Assembly: GCA_002162955.1 (NCBI GenBank)
Contig: MABD01000002.1
Coordinates: forward strand, 45,024-109,023
Direction: 5' to 3'
From: Gammaproteobacteria bacterium 45_16_T64
GTDB lineage: Bacteria > Pseudomonadota > Gammaproteobacteria > Pseudomonadales > Ketobacteraceae
Length of the DNA stretch: 64,000 nt
Positions 45,426-54,572 of the stretch are shown piece after piece (positions within the stretch are counted from its first letter, which is position 1; every line of letters begins with the position of its first letter). Below the pieces are notes generated by a model, which saw only the letters and a list, made by a program, of their open reading frames with translations, did no database searches and was not told the DNA's origin. The position numbers were made by a program, and so were the translations under genes.

Positions 45426-48400
45426 GTGGTTGATAAGAAACAGATAACTTTTGCCGTATTACTGATGACAGCGATCGCTGTTTTTTTCTGGACGCAATCT
45501 CGCTTTCCTGCGCTAGATACCAAAGCACAGATGGGGCAACGAACCAGCATCAGTGCCATCGCGTTTGATGTTATCTTACCTGTCGTAGAAAACGCTCCAT
45601 TTATAGAACGCGTAGGCAAGTCAGCAGTCAACTGGGGGTACACTAACTGGAAAGGCATGACATTCGGCCTGATCTTTGCTGCCGCTTTTCTTACGTTATT
45701 ACGACTACTTCCGACGCTACCACCTTCTCGCTTTCACTTTATAAACGCCTTGAAGGGTCTCGCGATTGGCGTCCCTTTGGGGGTTTGCGCTAATTGCTCC
45801 ACTCCCATCGCCCATGGCATGGTTCAGGCGGGTTCTCGTGTTGAAACAGCGCTTGCCACGTTGACTAGCTCCCCAACTCTCAATATTTTTGTGTTAACGA
45901 TGAGTTTCTCATTATTGCCCACTCATTTAGCCCTTATAAAATTATTTGGGGTACTGGTATTTGTTCTCTTGGTTCTGCCGTATCTGGTTAAGATGTCGAT
46001 TACACAATCCACCGACAACAACTCAAAAGCAGGTACCTTACAAAAGTCATTATCTGACAACGCTACAAACACATTAACTCTTAACAGCTTGCCTGCAGGA
46101 AGCTGCGAACTACCCACAGACAATTGGGGCTCAGCACTGCGAAGAGTAACGCAGAAATTTACAACTAATCTTAGGGTAATTGTTCAAGCCACTCTCCCCC
46201 TTATGGTGTTGGCGGGAATCCTCGGCGCGATCGCGATTGAAAGCGTACCCTTTAGCCTTTTTCAAAACGCAACTAACAGCGCCCTTGCTTTGCTTGGCAT
46301 TAGCGTTATTGGAGCCTTTCTACCGGTACCCATCGCATTCGATATCATTATTGTGACAACATTATTAGCCATTGGATTTCCGGTTGGGTTGAGCATGGCG
46401 CTACTATTTTCTCTTGGAATATTCAGTATCTATCCCGCTATGGTAATTGCTCGGCAAGTCTCCCCAAGACTTAGTGCTAACGTATTTGTAGTGGTAGTTA
46501 TTTTCTCATCCATCCTAGGTTTTTTTGCAGAAACACTCCACAAATCAATCATTAGCTCAACCAAGGCATCCATAAGTGACATTGTCGACAATAACGTCAA
46601 GATATCTCCACACACAATCATTACCGAGATTGCAGCTAAGGAATGCTTAGCACTAAGCCATTTACCCACACAAATCCGCTGCCAAAAAGATGCCCTACTC
46701 ATCATCGATGCTAGTGAACATTTAAGCACCACAGAACAACCAGCCCTCCCACTGAATTGCAACAATATTACCGAGCCAAATGAGCAGATGCAGTGCTATT
46801 CCTTACTCAGTATGCAGCATGCAATACATAGCAAAGATATTCAAAAATGTAATTACATCCAATTAGAGAATATAAAGCAGGACTGCTCAAAAACAATCGT
46901 CCTTAAAAAAATAGCGTCTATCTACGGGATTGAAACGGCTCGTATGAGCATCGAGTCTACCCCTCGACCAGATAACATCAGCCCCCTTCCTACCGCTGAC
47001 GAAGTCACCTCCACAGAGCTCCCCGCATGGCAGTTAATTCATCATCAAGAGGGGATATCCATTTTCAGCACCCCCCTTGCCAAACGCTCACAGCATGCTT
47101 CTGCGGCTAAACAGCTCCCTGTTTTTGCGAGCATAGAGGCCTCAACTATAGGCATTCGGCTACCGTCAGATTTCACTTTATCTGATTTCTACGAGCCCTT
47201 TTCCTATGGTAGAGGCGTAGCATCTGGAGACATCAACAATGATAACTACCCAGATTTGGTATTCGCCACAGCTTCTGGCCCCAGAATATTCCTAAATCTT
47301 GGCGGTAATTTCCAAGAAATCCACCTGCCACTTACCAAACGGAATCAACTCAATACATTCTTAGTGAGTTTTGTGGACATTAATAACGACGGATGGCTAG
47401 ACTTGTTTTTTACCACTTATGGTGGGAGGAATTTTTTAGTACAAAGCCAAAGTGACTTACTCACAAAAGGACCGACAATCACTTTACCCAACGTTGACGC
47501 AAACCTCACTCTGTCGGCAGGGTTTTCTGACAAAGACAACGACGGAGATCTCGATGTTTTCCTTGGCAATTGGACATCTGGTGCTGAGAACAGCTTTTCA
47601 ACTACACGCTCTCAAAACGCCTGGCTCATCAATGATGGTACCCCGTTTCGCCTACTTCCAGACAATGAAGTCAACGGTGAGACGTTATCTGTTTTATTTT
47701 CAGATTTCACTAGTGACAATATTTCTGATCTAGCCCTGGCCAACGACAACCAAGGTCCTGATCTCTATTTCACTGGCGACAGCTCTGGTAAATTTTCACG
47801 ACTCCCACCTAACGCTCACATCCCCGTTACGTCGCTGACAACCATGAGTATTGATACTGCCGATATCAATAACGACCTGTTGCTCGACATATTTACTACC
47901 GACATGTCATTTGGTAAGAGTGAAGTCGATTCATATTGCAGCAATATATCCACAGCAAATGAGCGCTCGATCTGTTTGAACAATCTTACCGGCTGGCATG
48001 CAATTAAGGAATTTAACCCCGAGCATTGCAAGACGTACAATACAAGTACCGCCCAACAGCAATGCATAATTGGATTCATCATAAGCCTGGCAAAAACATC
48101 CAAAGATTCTTCCATCTGCAACAAAATACCCCATGCCGAGACGGCAAAAAAACACCTTTGCTATGAGATTTCACAAAAACTTCAGGCGCCGACTTATTCT
48201 CTAAGCAATTACACACCCCAAGAACAAAGTAACAAGTTACTCTTGGCTCAAGCCAACGGCCAGTTTGTCGACGCCACACAAACCATGCAAGCAGACGCTA
48301 GCTTTTGGAGTTGGAACTCGAAAATCGCGGATCTCGACAACGACCAATGGCAAGATATATTTGTAGGCAATGGCTTTGGCTTTGGAGACACACAAAACGA

Positions 48401-48869
48401 AATACACAGCAATGTATTATATCAAAACCAATCTGGCAGGACGTTCATCAACGCTACTGAGCAGTTCGGCTTAACCCAGTTTCTTAACACCCCAAGCTAC
48501 ACCTATGCCGATATCGATCTGGACGGTGATATCGACATCATCGCAACCACCATAATGGGACAACCCCAGGTTTACCTGAACCACTCCGAACACAAAAGTA
48601 TTACATTTAGATTAATAGACCATACGAAAAACCGTTCCTGTATTGGATGTAAACTTATCATTACCTATGGAGACAATGAGAAACAACTACGAGAATTAAA
48701 GCTAAGCGGAGGTTTCCTTTCATTCGACGACCCTGTAATGTTTTTCGGTTTACAAAAACACACAGTCATTAAACACGTAAAAATCATCTGGAGCGATGGC
48801 ACTATTAGCTCAATCAACAAAGCGCTAACCGCCAGTAATCATTACAAAATAGAACGTTCCACCCTCTAA
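45426..48869 (+). CDS. Permease (ArsP/DUF318-like) fused to Cys-repeat, FG-GAP and ASPIC/UnbV domains
   Basis: 1147 residues from GTG 45426 (start uncertain; a later ATG at residue 14 is possible). Residues 1-375 are a multi-helix permease with the metal-type motif GVCANCSTPIAHG (Cys121, Cys124) and a second repeat half (LMVLAGILGAIAIE, GAFLPVPIAFDII), as in ArsP/SO_0444-type metal or metalloid exporters. About 405-490 holds three Cys-x11-Cys pairs. From about 595, FG-GAP/VCBS repeats (GDINNDNYPDL, DINNDGWLDL, DKDNDGDLDV, DIDLDGDIDI) bind calcium in related proteins. Another three Cys pairs interrupt the propeller near 835-920. The end matches ASPIC/UnbV. The fusion suggests metal export with an exported sensory, adhesive or scavenging head. 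Confidence 0.8.
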   Translation: MVDKKQITFAVLLMTAIAVFFWTQSRFPALDTKAQMGQRTSISAIAFDVILPVVENAPFIERVGKSAVNWGYTNWKGMTFGLIFAAAFLTLLRLLPTLPPSRFHFINALKGLAIGVPLGVCANCSTPIAHGMVQAGSRVETALATLTSSPTLNIFVLTMSFSLLPTHLALIKLFGVLVFVLLVLPYLVKMSITQSTDNNSKAGTLQKSLSDNATNTLTLNSLPAGSCELPTDNWGSALRRVTQKFTTNLRVIVQATLPLMVLAGILGAIAIESVPFSLFQNATNSALALLGISVIGAFLPVPIAFDIIIVTTLLAIGFPVGLSMALLFSLGIFSIYPAMVIARQVSPRLSANVFVVVVIFSSILGFFAETLHKSIISSTKASISDIVDNNVKISPHTIITEIAAKECLALSHLPTQIRCQKDALLIIDASEHLSTTEQPALPLNCNNITEPNEQMQCYSLLSMQHAIHSKDIQKCNYIQLENIKQDCSKTIVLKKIASIYGIETARMSIESTPRPDNISPLPTADEVTSTELPAWQLIHHQEGISIFSTPLAKRSQHASAAKQLPVFASIEASTIGIRLPSDFTLSDFYEPFSYGRGVASGDINNDNYPDLVFATASGPRIFLNLGGNFQEIHLPLTKRNQLNTFLVSFVDINNDGWLDLFFTTYGGRNFLVQSQSDLLTKGPTITLPNVDANLTLSAGFSDKDNDGDLDVFLGNWTSGAENSFSTTRSQNAWLINDGTPFRLLPDNEVNGETLSVLFSDFTSDNISDLALANDNQGPDLYFTGDSSGKFSRLPPNAHIPVTSLTTMSIDTADINNDLLLDIFTTDMSFGKSEVDSYCSNISTANERSICLNNLTGWHAIKEFNPEHCKTYNTSTAQQQCIIGFIISLAKTSKDSSICNKIPHAETAKKHLCYEISQKLQAPTYSLSNYTPQEQSNKLLLAQANGQFVDATQTMQADASFWSWNSKIADLDNDQWQDIFVGNGFGFGDTQNEIHSNVLYQNQSGRTFINATEQFGLTQFLNTPSYTYADIDLDGDIDIIATTIMGQPQVYLNHSEHKSITFRLIDHTKNRSCIGCKLIITYGDNEKQLRELKLSGGFLSFDDPVMFFGLQKHTVIKHVKIIWSDGTISSINKALTASNHYKIERSTL

Positions 48870-49117
48870 CAACCGTGGGCACTGAAGTAAAAGACTCCCC
48901 AAATCTAAGAGGTTCATCGCATTTCTAGATCTTGATCCCTCCCATTGACTAACATACAATGTCAAATCCACTGTCGAGCAAGGCAAGTAACGGAATGTTA
49001 TTGATCTCCCGCCACCGCAATTAGATGACAGTAAGGGACTGCCCCCTAGCAGGGCAACCCCCTGATAACAATATAAAATTAGTATTAGACAATCGCCCAT
49101 TATCCGCGTTTGCCTAA

Positions 49118-50452
49118 ATGAGAGATGCCTATATGTTTCCAGCGATTCGATCTGCCTTTTCATTTAGAAGTAACCTTCGCTCTTTGTTCTATCGTAATTC
49201 AAGCAATTACTCCGCTATCGACGGACTACGCGCTATATCCATTTTACTGGTCATCTTATTTCATACATTCAAAATCGTTGGTGCTGGCTCCGGCATCGAG
49301 ACGACGCAACAAATCATTGATGACACACCTTTTTTTCTAAACTGGATTTGGAATGGCGACAAGAGTGTTGATATTTTCTTTATTATTAGCGGCTTTTTGA
49401 TTGCAGGGCTGCTTTTCAAAGAATACAAAAAAACCGCCACCATAAAGCTAAAGCGTTTCTATGTTCGCCGCTTCTTTCGGCTAACCCCAGTTTACCTACT
49501 TGCCTTAGCCCTTTATGGCCTCTCTGGCGCACCAAACGCTGAGAACATCTGGGCCAACCTTCTTTATGTCAATAATTTCCTACCCCTAGAGGAACAGGCC
49601 TTTCAGTGGGGCTGGACGCTTGCAGTTGAAGAGCAATTCTATTTACTGTTCCCGTTGTTCCTCTTGACCGTATTCCTTCCCAGCAAAAAACCCATGCGCT
49701 GGCTCATTGCCTTGTTCTTATTGTCATTTGTCATTCGCCTGTGCTTTGTATACTTTGACAAACGTATATGGCACACCAGCATGAGCGACTTTTACTTTGA
49801 CATTGAGACCTTTAGATATATTTTCAGCGCAATGTATGACAATTTATACACCCGGTACGGTGCCTTTCTATGCGGTATAGGCGCCGCCTACATCCACCAC
49901 TATCATCACGACAAAGCCATCTCATTTTTTGCTAACACACGATTAAGTTTAGCCATTTCTGCCGCCAGCTTGGGGGTTATCAGCATAATATTGCTAATCC
50001 CTATTTTTGACCCGCAAGCGCAATTCAACCCGACATTTACCAGTATCTATCTAGCCGTGCATCGGAATATATTTAGTTTGTGCTTAGGCTGGGTAATTCT
50101 TAGCGCTATTTACTCCAAAGATATTATCGCCATAGCGATCAATAAGTTCTTGAGCATGCGCCTCTGGTTCCCAGTCGCCCAGCTAAGCTACTCTACATAT
50201 CTCGTACACTACGCTATAGTACAGCTAGTTCTGTACTCACTGATGGCCAACCTCAAATACTATCAAGTGGACATATCTGTCATCAAGATTTCGTGGTTAT
50301 TCGGCGGTTTCTTCATTGCATCACTGGTATCTCTTCTGGTTGCGGTTGTCGCCTATTTACTGATAGAAAAGCCCGCTCTGAATTTAAGAAATAGCTTTGA
50401 TAACAGAAAAACAAGCCAAGCGCTGCCTGAGAAGTACAGCCAAGCATCTTGA
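49118..50452 (+). CDS. Acyltransferase-3 family membrane protein
   Basis: 444 residues with about ten membrane helices. The N-terminal signature IDGLRAISILLVILFHTF carries the family's Arg and catalytic His. RRFFRLTPVYLLALAL and WTLAVEEQFYLLFPLFLL are further typical segments. These enzymes O-acylate cell-surface sugars, peptidoglycan or lipopolysaccharide. No glycan cluster surrounds it, so the acceptor is unknown. A weak hairpin (50479-50497) follows. Confidence 0.88.
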   Translation: MRDAYMFPAIRSAFSFRSNLRSLFYRNSSNYSAIDGLRAISILLVILFHTFKIVGAGSGIETTQQIIDDTPFFLNWIWNGDKSVDIFFIISGFLIAGLLFKEYKKTATIKLKRFYVRRFFRLTPVYLLALALYGLSGAPNAENIWANLLYVNNFLPLEEQAFQWGWTLAVEEQFYLLFPLFLLTVFLPSKKPMRWLIALFLLSFVIRLCFVYFDKRIWHTSMSDFYFDIETFRYIFSAMYDNLYTRYGAFLCGIGAAYIHHYHHDKAISFFANTRLSLAISAASLGVISIILLIPIFDPQAQFNPTFTSIYLAVHRNIFSLCLGWVILSAIYSKDIIAIAINKFLSMRLWFPVAQLSYSTYLVHYAIVQLVLYSLMANLKYYQVDISVIKISWLFGGFFIASLVSLLVAVVAYLLIEKPALNLRNSFDNRKTSQALPEKYSQAS

Positions 50453-50564
50453 TATAAGTAACTAGCTACGGCATAGATGCCCATCATCCAGATGGGCAAG
50501 CTGGAGAGCTTGAATATTGGCGTCTATCCTTAGATAACTCAAGATATCTAGGTAGTTCGCTCAC

Positions 50565-51350
50565 ATGAACCCTTACACGTTACGCACCCTATTCCTCTGC
50601 TCAGCACTACTTCCACCCCCAGCCCTCGCAGACACCCCCACATCGCTCTCCATCGGGTATGCAGAAGCATGCCCTCACATGTGTCCCTACGATGAAAACA
50701 AAGGTTTCACTACAGACATCGCCAAGGCAGTGTTAGAAATGCAGGGGTGGAACGTTCGCTTCGTGGCCCTACCCTGGGCCAGAGTCGTTGCCAACACCAA
50801 CACCGGACAGCTCAACGCCGCTATTTCTACTGGCAAAAATGAATCCCCACTATTGATCTATCCAACCGAGGAGCTGGCAACACAAGAAGATTGTTTTTAC
50901 GGGGCTGCGGGCGACATGTGGAAACCGGAAGGAGCACATTCCTTCAAAATACGTAAAACTATTGTGTTTAGTGGCTGGGTTCTGGAAGCACCTTATCGAG
51001 AAGCACTAGGGGATCAGCTCTATGACTCAATATTTGAGAAATTCTCTATCGACAAAGATTATCACGACCGCTCAGTAAATCTGGTCATCAGAAAACGCAT
51101 GCACGCTTTCTGGAGCGACTCCACTGTCTTTTCCTATTACCAGTCAAAAAAAACACTCGAACAGACAAACCAAATAAAACAGCTTGGCTGCGTGCACCAA
51201 CAAAACCTCTATATTGGGTTTAGCCCTGCACACAGTAAGCTAAGCAACAAACTCGCAGCAGACTTTGACCTTGGCATGAAGGCCATTCGTAAATCCGGCC
51301 AACTCACAGCCATCCTTAAAAAATACGGTCTATCAGATTGGCGTAAATAG
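50565..51350 (+). CDS. Periplasmic solute-binding-like protein (PBP/bacterial extracellular family 3)
   Basis: 261 residues with signal peptide cut after PALADTP or nearby (residue 22). A PBPb-like fold is suggested by SIGYAEACPHMCPYDENKGFTTD in segments, ALPWARVVANTNTGQLNAAI, and a C-terminal KAIRKSGQLTAILKKYGLSDW. No ABC permease or ATPase genes are nearby, so it may be a stand-alone sensor or adaptor. Cysteines in EACPHMC may form a disulfide. Terminator follows. Confidence 0.75.
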   Translation: MNPYTLRTLFLCSALLPPPALADTPTSLSIGYAEACPHMCPYDENKGFTTDIAKAVLEMQGWNVRFVALPWARVVANTNTGQLNAAISTGKNESPLLIYPTEELATQEDCFYGAAGDMWKPEGAHSFKIRKTIVFSGWVLEAPYREALGDQLYDSIFEKFSIDKDYHDRSVNLVIRKRMHAFWSDSTVFSYYQSKKTLEQTNQIKQLGCVHQQNLYIGFSPAHSKLSNKLAADFDLGMKAIRKSGQLTAILKKYGLSDWRK

Positions 51351-51401
51351 AGCAGCAGATACGTACCCAGGTTAGCTCACAAAGTTTTTGATCTATCAAA
51401 A

Positions 51402-51428
51402 AAAACGCCCCTCAATGAGGGGCGTTTT
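51402..51428. terminator. Bidirectional terminator
   Basis: AAAACGCCCCTC (51402-51413) and GAGGGGCGTTTT (51417-51428), loop AAT. It separates the solute-binding gene from the convergent Cys-rich lipoprotein gene. Confidence 0.88.
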
Positions 51429-51452
51429 CTATTCTAGACTAACTGCATCTAT

Positions 51453-54137
51453 TTAATCTACTGGCCAGCAGACCGGTCCGATACCGTTATAACCTTCGTC
51501 ACACTGCTCGTAACAAAGTAGCCCGTCCTTCTCCATTCCATCGAGACAAGAGTGAATTGGTGAACCTACACCTCGTCCATAAGATAGCGATTGGTTTGTC
51601 CAACATACAGGGCCGATACCGTGATAACCATCATTACACTCTGGGTAACATAGGCCTGCATCATTTTCTTTACCTGATCCACAATCCTTTGGAATGGTAC
51701 CAACACCACGACCGTATGATGCATCGATCAACCAACATACAGGTCCTACACCGTTGTATCCGCTGTCACAGTACTTGTAGCACAAGCCAGCATCATTTTC
51801 TTTGCCGCTTGGGCAAGCACCCGTCCAAATATTACTTGGGATAGTACCTACGCCTCGACCATAAGATAACGAACGCGTGCTCCAGCAAACCGGGCCAATA
51901 CCGTTATAACCGTCATTACATTCTGGATAACAAAGCCCTGCGTCATTCTCTTTACCTGATCCACAACTTGTTGGAATCGTACCAACACCACGACCATATG
52001 ATGCATCTTCCTTCCAACATACTGGGCCAACACCGTTATAGCCATCGTTACATGGGGTATAACAAAGACCAGCATCGTATTCTTGGCTAGAAGAACACGT
52101 TAGCGGTGTACCAACACCACGTCCGTAAGCAACTTTAGGTGGATCAACAATTTCATTGTCACACGCGTCACTTACTTTAGTTAGCGAACCTGCAACATTC
52201 AGGTGAGCGTTAGTGCCGCCCACTGCGGTGATGTTATCTGGAATCAGTGCCAAACAAGCGAATGAAGGTAGTTCGATATTCGCTATCGGCTTGGCAATTT
52301 CTTGCAAAACCTGACCGAAAGACGTTGAAATAAGATCGTTAGCAACCTCATTCACACCATTGGTAATCCAGCTACCGCCACCTATTCTAATGCCTGTAAC
52401 AATAACTTCAGGTACTGCCGGGAAGCTAATATCAAGCGTATTATCTTCAGCAACACCAATACCCAGAGCAACCTTAGCATTTACGCGAACACCTAGATCA
52501 CTCGTATATTCGGTTGAGCCATTTTTCTTCGACTCCGCCAACAGCTCTAAGCCATAAACAGATAGAGTAATAGACGCCGCACCAGATGCATCATCAATTT
52601 CTACTGTAGCTGGTGTTTGGTTATTAACAAGAAGACGGTTAACAATGGTTTCTCCACCGAGATTATCATCTCGAGGAATACCAAATTGTAAGTTAGTTCC
52701 AGCCATGTTCATCTGCGTCAATCCAACAGAATGTGCAGAAGCAAGTGTCTGGTTAATTACGTTGGTATTAATTGATACGGCAAAATCTGCTGCACCAAGG
52801 TCCGCTGCAGGAAGAGCATCTGAGGTATATAGGGTACCTGTTAGAGGCTGAGGGATATCCAAATCAGGATTGACTGGAATAACACTACCTGCCATAGACG
52901 CCGACAGCATCGCTTCTGTGGTACTAATGCTCGCTAGGTTAAGCGCCATCGCCATATCGTAATCTGAAATACCGTCGTTTATCCGAATCGTATAGCTTTC
53001 TTTAATAAGGCCAGCCAATAGATCAGGTATTGCTTTGTTTAATAAGCCTTCAATCGCATTTCCGATAACGCCATCAAACAAGTTCAAAATTCCAGTAGTA
53101 AGGCCAGACAATATTGCTTGGAATACCACTCCAACATCATCAATCACAATAGCGCCAACATTGAACGCTAGGTTAGACAATTCAACGGTTGGCATTCTAT
53201 CCTCTACACCCAACGCCACATCGCCTGATAGGTCGACAGGACCAACGTTAGCACCAATATTAATAACAGTTGGTGGTAAGAATCCGTTATGCATACGCAA
53301 TGTTAGTTGAATATGTACTGTATTAATGGTGCCATCGAAACCGATGTTATTACCATCGGCAAGGTCTAAACCGAAGCTCTTAGCTGACATGGTAATGTTA
53401 CGAACGAACCCATCTGCGCCGTAAGTTTCACCAAATAGCCCCTGCCAAGTTGCATCGTACAACATCGATCCTGCAACCAATGAGTTGAGATCCAAACCAT
53501 TAAGTGCGTTAACAATTTGGTCCATCGCAACATCTAGACCATTCTGAGTAACCTTTACAGTCAGTGAAGGATCGTAATCCAACCCTAAGCTTGCGTATTG
53601 AGTCGTACTTTCATGACCCAAAGTATCGGTAGCTACATAATCGTAAATATCCGCCTGAGCAACCTCAGCAGTGAAGGAGCCATCATCCGCAACCACCACT
53701 TCGGTTCCGTTAACGGTCAGTGATGTCACGCCCATTTCGTCATTTGCTAGCCCGTCGATAGTCGCAAGACCGTCGATGGTTGCCCCTAAGATGACAACTT
53801 CTGGACCTTCAGTATCATAGATAAACTTAACTTGAGGACCTGAAGGAGGGTCTACCTGGAAAGTGTTATAACCTTCGATGAAATATGCAGAAAAGTCTGC
53901 TCCATCCCCGATGGCTTCTGTAGCACCTAGCGTAAAGTGTGATTCAACATTAAATCCATTTAACGTCATAGAAGGCAACGCATCTTGTTGCTTGGTATAT
54001 GTCACTTTAAACGTCGCAGGAGGCGACGTATGCACAGAGTCTTTCACTGGTTCAGCGATTTTGTAATCACTTCCACAGGCCATAAGACCAAGGCACAGCA
54101 AGGCGATTACTGCACGATGAATGAGCTTTAGGGGCAT
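51453..54137 (-). CDS. Large lipoprotein with five C-terminal Cys-rich tandem repeats
   Basis: 894 residues from ATG 54137 (AAGGAACC upstream; the frame is open to 54260). Lipobox LMAC (Cys21). An Ig-like segment follows near 110-185 (DTEGPEVVILGA, VTSLTVNGTEV). The middle (about 190-660) is a long beta-rich region with amphipathic helices, such as VFQAILSGLTTGILNLFDG and AVSINTNVINQTLASAHSVG, and a pattern reminiscent of BPI/LBP-type (TULIP) lipid-binding proteins; this is a guess. Residues about 669-894 are five repeats of about 45 residues with four cysteines each. Outer-membrane or surface location is likely. Confidence 0.7.
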   Translation of the reverse strand: MPLKLIHRAVIALLCLGLMACGSDYKIAEPVKDSVHTSPPATFKVTYTKQQDALPSMTLNGFNVESHFTLGATEAIGDGADFSAYFIEGYNTFQVDPPSGPQVKFIYDTEGPEVVILGATIDGLATIDGLANDEMGVTSLTVNGTEVVVADDGSFTAEVAQADIYDYVATDTLGHESTTQYASLGLDYDPSLTVKVTQNGLDVAMDQIVNALNGLDLNSLVAGSMLYDATWQGLFGETYGADGFVRNITMSAKSFGLDLADGNNIGFDGTINTVHIQLTLRMHNGFLPPTVINIGANVGPVDLSGDVALGVEDRMPTVELSNLAFNVGAIVIDDVGVVFQAILSGLTTGILNLFDGVIGNAIEGLLNKAIPDLLAGLIKESYTIRINDGISDYDMAMALNLASISTTEAMLSASMAGSVIPVNPDLDIPQPLTGTLYTSDALPAADLGAADFAVSINTNVINQTLASAHSVGLTQMNMAGTNLQFGIPRDDNLGGETIVNRLLVNNQTPATVEIDDASGAASITLSVYGLELLAESKKNGSTEYTSDLGVRVNAKVALGIGVAEDNTLDISFPAVPEVIVTGIRIGGGSWITNGVNEVANDLISTSFGQVLQEIAKPIANIELPSFACLALIPDNITAVGGTNAHLNVAGSLTKVSDACDNEIVDPPKVAYGRGVGTPLTCSSSQEYDAGLCYTPCNDGYNGVGPVCWKEDASYGRGVGTIPTSCGSGKENDAGLCYPECNDGYNGIGPVCWSTRSLSYGRGVGTIPSNIWTGACPSGKENDAGLCYKYCDSGYNGVGPVCWLIDASYGRGVGTIPKDCGSGKENDAGLCYPECNDGYHGIGPVCWTNQSLSYGRGVGSPIHSCLDGMEKDGLLCYEQCDEGYNGIGPVCWPVD
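51456..52133 (-). repeat. Five tandem ~45-residue Cys-rich repeats within the lipoprotein gene
   Basis: Each unit begins SYGRGVGTIP (AYGRGVGTPL in the first), then one Cys, SGKENDAGLCY, a Cys, DGYNG and GPVCW. The linkers between units alternate (KEDA, STRSL, LIDA, TNQSL), showing that two-unit blocks were duplicated. The third unit carries a four-residue insertion before its first cysteine. Confidence 0.9.
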
Positions 54138-54572
54138 AGCAGGTTCCTTTATTTTTATTTTCAAGTAGGACTCCACGGTCATTATGGAGTCCCAGGAGGC
54201 TAGAAAATACCACAGGGCATCAATATAGACAATTTGTGGTACGGTCCTACCAAAAAGCACACTCAGTAACCAATCTACACATTTTATAGGGCTAAAAGTA
54301 CAATATTTCGCCCCAACTAATACAAATGGGTTATTTTTATATACTCATAAGTCATGAAATTGTGTGATTTTCCTCGAAATTAACCCATGGATAGCTACAT
54401 ACAAGTTGCTTTTCGCAACATGATTGCATAATTGATGCATATTAACGTTTGTAACCCGATACTCTCGAGCAACACCCATCGTCCACTTTTGGGTATAATC
54501 CCCACACTATCTATCAGATAAATTGACGCTTTTAATTTTGTTGCGTTTTGTAAACGCGAATTGATAGGGTGT
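54138..54572. other. Gene-free region between the Cys-rich lipoprotein and LysR genes
   Basis: 435 bases, A/T-rich, with no supported ORF. It must contain the promoter of the lipoprotein gene (minus strand). No terminator or notable repeat recognised downstream of the LysR gene. Confidence 0.5.

Noticed and set aside
50479..50497. GCCCATC/GATGGGC hairpin after the acyltransferase gene as a terminator
   Set aside because: Good stem but no T-run follows, so I do not list it as a feature.
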